Of a stretch of 49,261 nt of DNA, positions 7,372 through 16,423 are shown piece by piece. The first letter of the stretch is position 1. Every line of letters starts with the position of its first letter. The notes beneath the pieces were generated by a model. It did no database searches. It saw nothing but the letters and a program-made list of their open reading frames with translations, and was not told the DNA's origin. The stretch is from NCBI GenBank assembly GCA_017447515.1, contig JAFSNG010000033.1:1-49261 (forward strand). The letters run 5' to 3'. The position numbers were made by a program, and so were the translations under genes. This DNA is from Prevotella sp. (GTDB taxonomy: Bacteria; Bacteroidota; Bacteroidia; Bacteroidales; Bacteroidaceae).

Positions 7372-9492
7372 TTACTCCTGCTTGAAGCCGTAGCCGTTGG
7401 TGAAGCCACCATTGGCAAGGACGTTCGGCGTGAAGGGCCACAGGTAGATGGGAGCCTTGACGTAGCCGTAGTCGAGGAACAGGTTCTTCAGATACTCATC
7501 TTCAGCCTTGACGAGGTCGACAGCCCAGTTGGTCTTCTTATAGCCGTCGGCTTCGAGGGCAGCAATCTCACTCTCGGAGAGGCGCTTGAAGAGGCCCTTG
7601 ATAGCGAGGTTGGGCTTGTAGTCGTCGGGGATGACAAGACCGAACTTGCTCCAGTCGTTGTTGACGCCACGCCATCCGGGATAGAGCACGGGGTTGTCCT
7701 CGCTGCCGGCAGGGCACTGCTCGGTAAGGCGATGGCCTACCACTTCCTTTCCGTCGACATACTTGGTCCAGATGTAGTCAGAGATGGTGTTGCCGTTTTC
7801 GAAGGTGTAGTAGCCATTGGCCTTCAAACCGTCGAACATCTGCTTGGTCAGGTCCTTGATGTACTTGATCTTAGCAGGCAGCAGACCAGTGCGGATGAGG
7901 GTCCAGCGACGGTCGCCCTCGCCGGCAAACTCGAAGCCACGCTCCTGGATGATGGCATTGAGCAGCGAGCCTTCCTTGGCGATGAAGGCGTCGGTCTTGG
8001 CAGCAGCGGCAGAACCGAAGGCACGGTTGCGGATGATGTCGAGATACTGACGGGCTGAACTCTGGTCGTCCGTTGCAGCACATGCCTCTGCATAGCCGAG
8101 ATAGATTTCGGACATACGCATGTAAGGACCGTTGATGCCGGACTTACGCTGGTTGGCAACCCAGGGATTGTCCTGACGGTTCTCGTCCCACTTGTTGCAG
8201 GAAATACCGCCACCCTTGCCCTGTGAACCGGGCGTGAAGGGCAGGATAATCTCGGTACCGTCGGCACCCTTGGTACCAGTGACCGTGCAGCTGACGTCGC
8301 GACGCATGTCGGCAGGGTCGAAGACGCCATAGTAGAAGGCGGGATTGATACGTCCCTGGCCGTAGTTCTTACAGGGGTAGTTGTTCTTCGAAGCGCCGGT
8401 AGTCGGACGACCGAAGGAGTAAGGACGTGCGTCGTTGCCGCCACCCTGTGCAATAGAGTACTCGTAGATGCTCTCGTCGGCAAAGCTGTCGTCGTCGCCA
8501 TGCATCTGCTGGAAGAATACCTGATAGGGGTTCTTAACATCACGTGTGTCGTCGGTGATGAACTTGGCAGTGCCGGGATTATCGATAACGGCCTTGAAAT
8601 ACTCCTTGGCAATAGCGTAGTAAATCTTCCAGTCGCTACGACGGGCGTAGGTGGCACCGTTGTTCTCCTTGCTGCCAGGGAATTCTTCGAAGGTGATGGG
8701 GTCGCCATTGGCGTCGACACGGCGAATGTCGCCACGACGGGTCTGGTAGCCACCAGCCTCAAGAGCTATACGTCCGATGAGTCCCTCGACATAGGTGCGC
8801 GAGAAGTAGTTCTTGCCGGTAATACCGGGGATAGAACCGACGCGGTACATGACAGGAGCGGCGACCATAAGTTCCTCGAGGATGACATCGTAGATGGAGT
8901 CACGGCCTACGAGTCCGTCGTGGTCGGTGAGCTTACCACTGATATAGGGTACGTCGCCGAAGTACTTGATGAGCTCGCGATAGGCCGTAGCACGCAGGGC
9001 GACAGCCTCGCCGTAAAGCTGACCCATGGTGTTCTCGACACCAGCCTCAATCATCTCCTTGAAGCCCTCGGCGCCCTCGATAGCGGTAGCGACGATACTG
9101 GCCTTGGTGATGACGGCATAGAGCGAAGCATAGGTATCGTTCTCCTTCTGATAGCTCAGGAGGGTGTAGTCCTTGGCGTATTCACCATCCTGATAGAAAC
9201 ACTCGGGATAGTGACGTCCGGGCTGGTTGGCGAAGTTCTCGGGGTGACGCTCAATGTCGGAGCCTGCCACATCGGCGGCATAGAAGAGTCCGTCGCCGAA
9301 CACCTTGTTCTGAGCGGCGTCGGTCCATGAGGAATAGGCGCCCTCCAGAGCGGCACGTGCCGTCTCTTTGTAATAGAACACGAAAGCAGCATCGGCCTTT
9401 GACGGCGTATCGGTCTCCAAATAATCGCTGCACGAAGTGCCTGTGGACAGTGCAACAGCAGCAAATAATACTGAATATAATATCTTTTTCAT
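7372..9492 (-). CDS. SusD/RagB-family glycan-binding lipoprotein
   Basis: About 706 residues from the ATG at 9492 (MKKILYSVLFAAVALSTGTSC, a lipoprotein signal with the lipid-carrying Cys before SDYLETD). The body has SusD features: the early LEGAYSSWTDA helix, GEAVALRATAYRELIKYFGDVPY in the TPR-like helices, YLGYAEACAA and a C-terminal RGFEFAGEGDRRWTLIRTG. SusD-like proteins sit on the cell surface and form the lid over the SusC transporter. It lies 21 bp downstream of susC in the same operon. At about 706 residues it is longer than typical SusD (about 550). The adjacent pectinesterase suggests pectin-derived glycans as ligand (inference). I reject the earlier in-frame start at 9510 because the signal peptide begins at 9492. 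Confidence 0.92.
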   Translation of the reverse strand: MKKILYSVLFAAVALSTGTSCSDYLETDTPSKADAAFVFYYKETARAALEGAYSSWTDAAQNKVFGDGLFYAADVAGSDIERHPENFANQPGRHYPECFYQDGEYAKDYTLLSYQKENDTYASLYAVITKASIVATAIEGAEGFKEMIEAGVENTMGQLYGEAVALRATAYRELIKYFGDVPYISGKLTDHDGLVGRDSIYDVILEELMVAAPVMYRVGSIPGITGKNYFSRTYVEGLIGRIALEAGGYQTRRGDIRRVDANGDPITFEEFPGSKENNGATYARRSDWKIYYAIAKEYFKAVIDNPGTAKFITDDTRDVKNPYQVFFQQMHGDDDSFADESIYEYSIAQGGGNDARPYSFGRPTTGASKNNYPCKNYGQGRINPAFYYGVFDPADMRRDVSCTVTGTKGADGTEIILPFTPGSQGKGGGISCNKWDENRQDNPWVANQRKSGINGPYMRMSEIYLGYAEACAATDDQSSARQYLDIIRNRAFGSAAAAKTDAFIAKEGSLLNAIIQERGFEFAGEGDRRWTLIRTGLLPAKIKYIKDLTKQMFDGLKANGYYTFENGNTISDYIWTKYVDGKEVVGHRLTEQCPAGSEDNPVLYPGWRGVNNDWSKFGLVIPDDYKPNLAIKGLFKRLSESEIAALEADGYKKTNWAVDLVKAEDEYLKNLFLDYGYVKAPIYLWPFTPNVLANGGFTNGYGFKQE

Positions 9493-9513
9493 ATCTTTGT
9501 TTCCTCCCATATT

Positions 9514-12500
9514 TTAGAATGCTACATTAAGACCAAATGTGTAGGTTCTGGCGCGCGGATAGGCGTTCCAGTCGTAGTTAGGAGTGGGGAAGCCATTGTT
9601 GCCTCCAGGACGAGTGTTCACGTCGGGGTCGCTGCCGTCATAACCAGTGAGGCAGAAGAGGTTACCGCCGGTGAAGTAGACGCGCAGGTTAGAGATGCCA
9701 ACCTTCTTGGTAAGCTGATGAGGCAGCGTGTAACCCAGCGTCAGCGTGTTGAGACGCAGGTAGGAAGCATCCTCGACGAACTCAGAATTAACGAGACCAT
9801 ACTCGTAATAAGGCAGTGCATACTTGGCACCGGCATTGAGCTTGGCCAGAGCAGCAGGATCGGTAACAGCCACAAGGTTGCCGCTGCCATCAACGTCGTA
9901 CATCTTCCAGCAGTCGCTGACGATAGCCAGACGGTTCCAACCGAAGCTGGTGTCCTTGTTACCCATCATAGAGTGCATAGCGTTGGCGTTATAGACGTCG
10001 CCACCAATCTGATAGGTGAAGCCTGCCGAGAAGTCGAAGTTCTTGTAGTTGACATTGAAGTTGACACCACCAGTGTGCTCGGGCATGGTGTGACCAATGA
10101 CGCAAGCGTCGTCCTCAGTGATGACGCCGTCGCCGTCGGTATCCTGGAACTTAACCATACCGGGGCGAGCGACCTGCAGGGCGTTGCCGTCCTCGTCGGT
10201 GGGAACGGGATAGGTCTGCAGATAGCCGTTAGCATAGTTGGTGACGTTGGTACCCATGTCGGGAACTCCGGGCTTCAGCTTCCAGACGCCGTTCTCGACG
10301 GTGAAGTCGTCAACGGTATAGAAACCGGCGCTCTTGTAACCAAAGATAGTACCTACGGGCTCACCCTCGCGGATGATGTAGTCGTTATACGGGCGCTTCA
10401 TGGACGAACCCCAGTTGGTGTTGGTATCGGCATTGACGCCATCAACCACCTTCTCCACATTATTCTTATTATAGTTGTAAGTGGCATTGACGCTCACGTT
10501 GAGGTCCTTCGAACGGAAGATCTCGTAGAAGATAGAGAGTTCGAGACCCTTGTTGGAAGTCTCACCGACGTTCTGATACTGATAGCTGTGACCGGTAGAC
10601 TCGGCAACAGGCACGCGCATGAGGATGTCCTTCGTAGTGTTCCAGTAGAACTCGAGGGCACCACGCAGCTTACCATTCCAGAAACCGTAGTCGATACCGA
10701 TGTTACGCGAGATGGTGGTCTCCCACTTCAGGTCGGGATTAGCCAGCACGGCACCGGGCGAGAAGGTCACCTTGCGGATGCCGTTAGACCAGACGACTGA
10801 GGGAACCCAGTACTCCTTCCACAGCGAAGCATCGATATTGTCGTTACCAGAGGTACCATACGAGATACGGAGCTTCAGGTTGTCCAACCAGTCCTTAGCA
10901 GAGGCCATGAACGGCTCGTCGTTGATGCGCCAAGCGAAGGCGGCAGCGGGGAAGTAACCCCAGTGATTGTTGGGAGCGAAGTTGGAGCTACCATCGGCAC
11001 GGAACGTAGCGGTGAAGAGGTAGCGGCCCAAATAGCTGTAGTTGACACGACCGAACCATGACAAAGTGTGCTTGGGCTCACCGATGGTGTAGCTCATGTC
11101 GGAAATCTGTTGGGTCTGGTTGAGGTATTCCTCGTTCATATTGTACATATTGAACATACCGAATGCTGTCTCCTTCGTGAATCCATTAGGATAACCGGCA
11201 CCAATCATCGTGCTGGAATTGCTCTTGCTGGCCAATACCTCGTTACCGGCGAGGAACGACAGGCTGTGGTCTTCGCCAAGGCCCTGTACCTCGTAGAGCA
11301 GCGTCGTAGCCCAACGGACACCATAGCCGTCGCCCTGTGTGAGTGTTGCCTGGTTGTAAGGCTTGTCGGACCAACCGGCGTCCCAACCTTCCGTCTTGGT
11401 CCAGTTGCGGCTGAGCGAGAGCTCGGTCTTAGCCGTGAGACCCTTGATGATATTCCAGGTCAGAGTACCCAGACCGCTGACGCGCTGACGGTTAGTGACC
11501 TTTTGGTAGTTTTCAATGATGTACACAGGATTGTTGACTTCCTCGACGCTGGCACTACCCATACCTAAGTCGGCGGGATCGGCAGAACCCAACGGATTGT
11601 CGATGGGGCGATAGCCGTAAACGGCATTACCGGCAGCATAGTCGAACTTGTCGCCCTTGAACTGCATCTCACCATAGCGCAGGTCGGCGTCGAACGTCAG
11701 GGCCTTGTTGATCTTCTGCGAAATCTTGAAGTTGGCACCCCAACGTCTGGCACCGGTATTGATGCGGTTACCTTTGTCGTAGTTGTAGTTGACGCTGGCG
11801 TAGTACTTCGTGTTCTGGTTACCACCACTCAGCGACATGTCGTGGTTCCAGGCATGAGCGGTTTCCATCACGTCGTTCACATAGTTGTGAACACCGACGT
11901 TGCGGTAGTCGTTCAGGTGGTTGCCATACTCGCTGCCAAGACCGAAATATTTGGCAACACCGTCACCGTAGCTCTCGCCGTAAGCGGTAGCATAGCTCCA
12001 GTTGTGCAATGCATAGTCGTAGGCATTCTGCACGTCGGGGGTGTAGCTCGACTTCTTGATCTGGTAGTACATGTTGTACTTCACCTTCACGTGTCCTTCA
12101 CCCTTAGAATTCTTGGTGGTGATGAGGATAACACCGTTAGCACCGCGGGCACCGTAGATGGCCGTAGAGGCAGCGTCCTTCAACACGTCGATCGTCTCGA
12201 TGTTGTCGGCAGGAACGTCTTCAATAGTACTTACCTGAACACCGTCAACAATGTAGAGGGGGTCGTTCGACTGGGTGATAGAACCACCGCCACGAACGCG
12301 AATGCTCATCGTTGCACCGGGGCGGCCGTCCTGAGCGACGACGCTGACACCAGGCAGCTGGCCCTGCAGGGCCTGAGCAATGTTCGACACGGGGTTCTTG
12401 GCCAGCGTCTCACCACTGACGGATGCCACAGCACCGGTCAGGTCGCGACGCTTCATCGTACCGTAACCCACAACGACGACGTCTTCCAACGTAGTGTTGT

Positions 12501-12777
12501 CTTCTTCAAGCGTAATGTTCATGTTGCCAGAGCCTTTCACTGTCTGCGGCTTGTAGCCGACATACGACAGCTTAATGGAAGTACCAGCAGGAGCATTGAC
12601 AGAGAAGTTACCGTCAATGTCGGTCACTGTACCCTGGCCGTTACCATAGGTAACGCTCACACCAATCAGGGGTTCGCCGGTCTTGTCCTTGACGGTACCC
12701 GTGATTGCATTCTGGGCGAAGCCCGTTAGCCATAATGCACACAGCAAAAGGGCTAAGAGTAGTCTTCTTTTTTGCAT
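9514..12777 (-). CDS. SusC/RagA-family TonB-dependent transporter
   Basis: 1087 residues from the ATG at 12777 (MQKRRLLLALLLCALWLTGFA, signal peptide). A carboxypeptidase-regulatory-like domain follows (ITGTVKDKTGEPLIGVSVTY, TVTDIDGNFSV), then the family hallmark LEDVVVVGYGTMKRRDLTGA, the plug (ALQGQLPGVSVV, DPLYIVDGVQV, DAASTAIYGARGANGVILIT) and a long beta-barrel ending in TYTFGLNVAF with the terminal aromatic expected of an outer-membrane barrel. It imports oligosaccharides across the outer membrane using TonB energy, together with the SusD encoded 21 bp downstream. A matching promoter lies upstream. The upstream in-frame TTG at 12834 falls within the promoter and is not the start. Confidence 0.95.
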   Translation of the reverse strand: MQKRRLLLALLLCALWLTGFAQNAITGTVKDKTGEPLIGVSVTYGNGQGTVTDIDGNFSVNAPAGTSIKLSYVGYKPQTVKGSGNMNITLEEDNTTLEDVVVVGYGTMKRRDLTGAVASVSGETLAKNPVSNIAQALQGQLPGVSVVAQDGRPGATMSIRVRGGGSITQSNDPLYIVDGVQVSTIEDVPADNIETIDVLKDAASTAIYGARGANGVILITTKNSKGEGHVKVKYNMYYQIKKSSYTPDVQNAYDYALHNWSYATAYGESYGDGVAKYFGLGSEYGNHLNDYRNVGVHNYVNDVMETAHAWNHDMSLSGGNQNTKYYASVNYNYDKGNRINTGARRWGANFKISQKINKALTFDADLRYGEMQFKGDKFDYAAGNAVYGYRPIDNPLGSADPADLGMGSASVEEVNNPVYIIENYQKVTNRQRVSGLGTLTWNIIKGLTAKTELSLSRNWTKTEGWDAGWSDKPYNQATLTQGDGYGVRWATTLLYEVQGLGEDHSLSFLAGNEVLASKSNSSTMIGAGYPNGFTKETAFGMFNMYNMNEEYLNQTQQISDMSYTIGEPKHTLSWFGRVNYSYLGRYLFTATFRADGSSNFAPNNHWGYFPAAAFAWRINDEPFMASAKDWLDNLKLRISYGTSGNDNIDASLWKEYWVPSVVWSNGIRKVTFSPGAVLANPDLKWETTISRNIGIDYGFWNGKLRGALEFYWNTTKDILMRVPVAESTGHSYQYQNVGETSNKGLELSIFYEIFRSKDLNVSVNATYNYNKNNVEKVVDGVNADTNTNWGSSMKRPYNDYIIREGEPVGTIFGYKSAGFYTVDDFTVENGVWKLKPGVPDMGTNVTNYANGYLQTYPVPTDEDGNALQVARPGMVKFQDTDGDGVITEDDACVIGHTMPEHTGGVNFNVNYKNFDFSAGFTYQIGGDVYNANAMHSMMGNKDTSFGWNRLAIVSDCWKMYDVDGSGNLVAVTDPAALAKLNAGAKYALPYYEYGLVNSEFVEDASYLRLNTLTLGYTLPHQLTKKVGISNLRVYFTGGNLFCLTGYDGSDPDVNTRPGGNNGFPTPNYDWNAYPRARTYTFGLNVAF

Positions 12778-12831
12778 GTTAATTAGTTGTTTTGTTTGTT
12801 TTATATAAAAGTAGTTGTTGTAAAATTGCTG

Positions 12832-12863
12832 CAAAATTAATGCTTTTTATTGAATTATGCAAA
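12832..12863 (-). promoter_or_regulatory. susCD promoter
   Basis: On the minus strand, TTTG at 12863-12860, a 20-bp spacer and TAATTTTG at 12839-12832 match the consensus fully. Transcription would start about 50 bp before the susC ATG. Confidence 0.75.
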
Positions 12864-12872
12864 TTTTTAAAG

Positions 12873-12908
12873 AAAAAAAAGGGCGGAACACCGAATAATC
12901 CGCCCTTT
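12873..12908 (-). terminator. terminator of the pectinesterase gene
   Basis: Read on the minus strand, a 10-bp stem AAAGGGCGGA/TCCGCCCTTT (12908-12899 with 12887-12878) with an 11-nt loop is followed by a T-run, a standard intrinsic terminator 10 bp past the pectinesterase stop. It separates that gene from the susCD promoter, so susCD is an independent unit. Confidence 0.85.
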
Positions 12909-12917
12909 TTCAGTTGT

Positions 12918-15900
12918 TTACTTCATTACAATAACTTTACCATTTATAATGTATAAACCCTTTGTTGCTTTTTCAACGCGGACACCCTGCAAGGTGTAGA
13001 TGACATCGGCACCCTGCTTGTTCGCACGAATGGCGTCAACACCGGTGGTTCCAGCGACGTGACCCTCTGGGCCGAGACCACCCATTCTGTTGGCAGTGCG
13101 GATGGTGAGCTTGTCCTGTTCGGGATCGATGACGATATCGAAACTGCCGTCGGCAGAGATTCCAACGAATTCACCGTTCTTGAAGATGGCAGCACCAATC
13201 ATACCGTTATCAGCCACACCGAAGGTTACCTTGCCGTCGGCATACTTCGCATCGGCGGGAGCGTCGAGCTGAAGAGCGAGGAGAGCGGGATCCCAGTCGG
13301 TGAACATCTTGTCGTAGGCAAAGCCGGCAGCCTGCTCGGCAGTGAGGACGGTCTCAAGGTCGAAGGTGTACGAGTGGATAACGTTGCTCTCAGGTGTGAT
13401 ATTGTTGCCGGCAGCGTCCTTCGTGCCATACTCACCAAACACCTTCGGGTCTTTGTTGTTCATACCCTTCTCCGTCCAACGCGTTGCGACGAGCGTGTTC
13501 CTGGCATTGTCGTCCAGCGTGGTGTTCAGATAGACGGTGATAGGCTCGTTCTGCCACGTGCGTCCAAGGTTCCAGTCGCCCTTGCCCTCAGCGAGGTCAA
13601 CAACCGTACAACCGTCGAAGACATAGCCGAAGTCAGTGCTTGTGGTAGGAGCAACGACGGTGCGACCGCCACTGCCGTTGGTGTTGCGTGGCTCCAGCGA
13701 GATGGTAGTATTCTGGAATCGGACGTCACCACCGCCGCAAATGAAGTCTACAGTACCGTGGATGTCGCAGTTCTCCCAGTAAGCCTGTTGCTTGCCGTTC
13801 GAGCTATAGTAGGTGTCCTGATAAGATAGCATACGAACGTTCTTACCAATGGTGCGCGTTCCGGCATCCCTCAGCACGGGAGCACGTCCGGCCGAGCCGG
13901 CGTTGTAGTAGTCCAGTGCGTTCTGCAGGGTCAGATCTTGCAGATAGAGGTTCGAGCCGCTGTTGTCGAAGAGGTCGGCCTTGCCCAGACCCTCCAGACT
14001 GACGTCTGGCTTGGTGACGATGATGGTGTTGTCCATCGATTGTCCGACAATCGAGATGTTATGACCAGTGATGGCCGTCTTCACGGTAGCGTCGAGGTCG
14101 TATGTGCCGTTGGGCAGGAAGATGATGGAGCGTTCGGCATCATTGTCGGCATTCTTGGCGTTCACCACGTCAAGCACGTCGAGGAGACTGCTTGCGTCGC
14201 CAGCCTTCACGAAATACCAGTTGTCCTGATTGTCGTAACTAGTCTCGGCAGTATTCACAATCTTCACGGCGTGGATGTACATCTCGCCGCCACACTGCAT
14301 CTCCAACGTCAACGTGCCTGATTCGCCTTCGTAGTTGTAGACTGCCGTGCCACCATCGCCATCAGCAATACCGGGTAGTGTAGCCAAGACTTCGTCGCCC
14401 TTCTTCACAGCGATACCCGTGCCTGAGCCATACTGACACAGTGTCACGACGATGGAAGCCTTCGGACCTACAAGTAGGTCGATGGTATTTCCGTTCTTGA
14501 ATGCCCATCCGTGCTGTGCGTCGTGCCAGTAGTAGCCTTCACCAGCGGGATTGAATGCCTCATGGTCCTCAGCGTAGAAGAACTTGTCGGCCAGGTCGAA
14601 GAAATACTTCTTGTAGGTGCTGGCAGTTTCAATCTCAGTTTCGATGGAATAGAGCTTGGTGTCGGCGGTAATGACATCAGCGGTGGTGAACTTCTCACCA
14701 AGCACAGCCGTCTTGAACCAGCCGCGGGCCTTGTAGCCGTACTTCGACGTAGGTGCCTTTTCAATGTCGTAGGCAAACTCACCGATAGTGGCATCCTCCT
14801 CAACCTGCTGTGTCGTCAGCACGTTGCCAAATACGTCGATATAGCTCAGCGTGTAGTCGGGCTTGAAGATGACGTTCAGCACGTAGTTCATCTGTGTGTC
14901 GCCAGCAGTCATCGGAATGGTCACCGTGCAGGCGTCTTCCTGCTCGTCGTAGGTAATCTCACCTATGGTACCGCTCGTAGCTACAACATCGGTCAGAGGA
15001 TTTGCCTTGCTGACCATCTTCTCAGCCTTCGGCAGCTTCAGCGTAGCCTCATACTGCTCGCCGAACACGTCCTCAACGGCATACGTGTTGCCGTTCACCT
15101 TGAACGAAGCCAGCACGGGAACGTCCTTCTCGGTACCGTTCATAATACCTTCAATGACGATGTCGCACACGCCGAACTGCTTCGTCTCCTGCAAGCTATA
15201 CAGGTGGAGCAGCAGTGTCTGTGCACCCTCGGTAACAGGACCGTCGGTGATGTCGTACGACAGCTTGCTGATGTTGGGTACCTTGTTGTTGCGCTCAGGC
15301 TTCACAGCAGTTGCCAGCACGAGGTTCTCACCGTTGGCTACCTCCCAAGTGACATCTATCAAACCATTGTCCGTGCCGAAACGGCTGGCCTTCAGCGCCA
15401 CCTTCGTAGGCTGGAAGGTAAAGCCAGGCTTCGGGGTAAACGTAAAGCGTACGGCACTGGCCTCGTCGGGATTGTCCAATTTCGTAGCGGGCTCAAAGCG
15501 CGTCATTGTCACGTTCTCCTCCGTCTCGGCATCCTTCAGTGTATTCTTATCCTTCAGCGTCAGATTGCTGCCGTAAGTCACCTTGCTCGACAGGAAGTAG
15601 TCGGCATTCGAAAACGTAGCCTTCTGGCCCTCGGTACCCTCGTTGAAGGGGAATCCGGCGGTAGCAGCCACGTTGTCAAGGGTAATCTTCTCCTTCGGTG
15701 CATACTGCACGACGGAGATGACCTTGTAGTAGTTATTGTCGTTTGTTGACGTCACTGCCACGTAACCAGCCTCAGCGTCGCTGATCTTAGCCTTGTACGT
15801 GTTGTCGTCTTTCAGTTCCTCGGTGCTATTACCAATGGTATAATAAGAGTAACCGGGATAGCCGTTGACGGTAATCAAGTCGCCGGCATTCTTCACAGGA

Positions 15901-16172
15901 ATCTTGAAGACAGCGCCAGAGCGCACCTGCATGTTGTCACCATTGATGCGGAAAGAAGCGCCATTAGCTTCTACCGTCATCTTCAGACCGTTTTTCTCGA
16001 TAGTTTCCACTTCGCCAGCCTCGCTACTACCCGAGAAGACCATCAGAGCCTCCTGCAACTCGGCATTTCCGAAGTTCCACGTTCCGGTCACATCTTCGAC
16101 CTGCGCCTTGCCTACAATAGCCATCATGGCCAGCAGACAGAGCGTACTGAATCTAAGTAAATGTTTCTTCAT
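12918..16172 (-). CDS. large secreted pectinesterase (CE8 family)
   Basis: A 1084-residue exported enzyme that removes methyl esters from pectin. After a signal peptide (ends VGKA) come beta-sandwich-like modules that may bind carbohydrate (about 25-160 and 530-640) and cell-surface-type repeats between them. The catalytic beta-helix spans about 650-920. It shows the pectinesterase hallmarks YQDTYY (near 786, oxyanion Gln), GTVDFICG (near 807, catalytic Asp) and LGRTW (near 871, substrate Arg). The tail (TLQGVRVEKATKGLYIINGK) is the C-terminal form common on exported Prevotella proteins and may be a sorting signal. It precedes susC and susD on the same strand but has its own terminator. Family calls are from motifs; the module calls are tentative. 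Confidence 0.88.
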   Translation of the reverse strand: MKKHLLRFSTLCLLAMMAIVGKAQVEDVTGTWNFGNAELQEALMVFSGSSEAGEVETIEKNGLKMTVEANGASFRINGDNMQVRSGAVFKIPVKNAGDLITVNGYPGYSYYTIGNSTEELKDDNTYKAKISDAEAGYVAVTSTNDNNYYKVISVVQYAPKEKITLDNVAATAGFPFNEGTEGQKATFSNADYFLSSKVTYGSNLTLKDKNTLKDAETEENVTMTRFEPATKLDNPDEASAVRFTFTPKPGFTFQPTKVALKASRFGTDNGLIDVTWEVANGENLVLATAVKPERNNKVPNISKLSYDITDGPVTEGAQTLLLHLYSLQETKQFGVCDIVIEGIMNGTEKDVPVLASFKVNGNTYAVEDVFGEQYEATLKLPKAEKMVSKANPLTDVVATSGTIGEITYDEQEDACTVTIPMTAGDTQMNYVLNVIFKPDYTLSYIDVFGNVLTTQQVEEDATIGEFAYDIEKAPTSKYGYKARGWFKTAVLGEKFTTADVITADTKLYSIETEIETASTYKKYFFDLADKFFYAEDHEAFNPAGEGYYWHDAQHGWAFKNGNTIDLLVGPKASIVVTLCQYGSGTGIAVKKGDEVLATLPGIADGDGGTAVYNYEGESGTLTLEMQCGGEMYIHAVKIVNTAETSYDNQDNWYFVKAGDASSLLDVLDVVNAKNADNDAERSIIFLPNGTYDLDATVKTAITGHNISIVGQSMDNTIIVTKPDVSLEGLGKADLFDNSGSNLYLQDLTLQNALDYYNAGSAGRAPVLRDAGTRTIGKNVRMLSYQDTYYSSNGKQQAYWENCDIHGTVDFICGGGDVRFQNTTISLEPRNTNGSGGRTVVAPTTSTDFGYVFDGCTVVDLAEGKGDWNLGRTWQNEPITVYLNTTLDDNARNTLVATRWTEKGMNNKDPKVFGEYGTKDAAGNNITPESNVIHSYTFDLETVLTAEQAAGFAYDKMFTDWDPALLALQLDAPADAKYADGKVTFGVADNGMIGAAIFKNGEFVGISADGSFDIVIDPEQDKLTIRTANRMGGLGPEGHVAGTTGVDAIRANKQGADVIYTLQGVRVEKATKGLYIINGKVIVMK

Positions 16173-16249
16173 ACGAATTAAGTTTTATGATAATATAATA
16201 ATGTTCGCGTATAGGTTTGAACGCTCCCGCACAAGTCGGAATCGTGCGA

Positions 16250-16257
16250 CAAAGGTA
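16250..16257 (-). promoter_or_regulatory. -7 promoter element of the pectinesterase gene
   Basis: TACCTTTG on the minus strand fits TAnnTTTG and lies about 78 bp before the start codon. No clear TTTG stands at -33. A longer leader of this kind could hold regulation, but I see no recognisable motif. Confidence 0.45.
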
Positions 16258-16365
16258 CGAAAAAACGCGCACGATGCCGTAACAAGCGCAATAATTCTTC
16301 TCAAAAAATACGAAATCGTTTACGCTATCAGTCCATGCATGCATGACACATTTTCGTAGGTTTCT

Positions 16366-16396
16366 TTTGTCATGTGAAATAAAATTTGTAATTTTG
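16366..16396 (+). promoter_or_regulatory. metG promoter
   Basis: TTTG at 16366-16369, a 19-bp spacer and TAATTTTG at 16389-16396 match the consensus. The metG ATG follows at 16424. Confidence 0.75.
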
Positions 16397-16423
16397 CAGG
16401 CAAATTGAAAAAAGAGCAAAAAA

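Noticed and set aside
8500-15749. Several long plus-strand open frames opposite susD, susC and the pectinesterase
   Set aside because: They lie fully within strongly identified genes of the opposite strand, and their V/G/D-rich low-information sequences look like antisense shadows.
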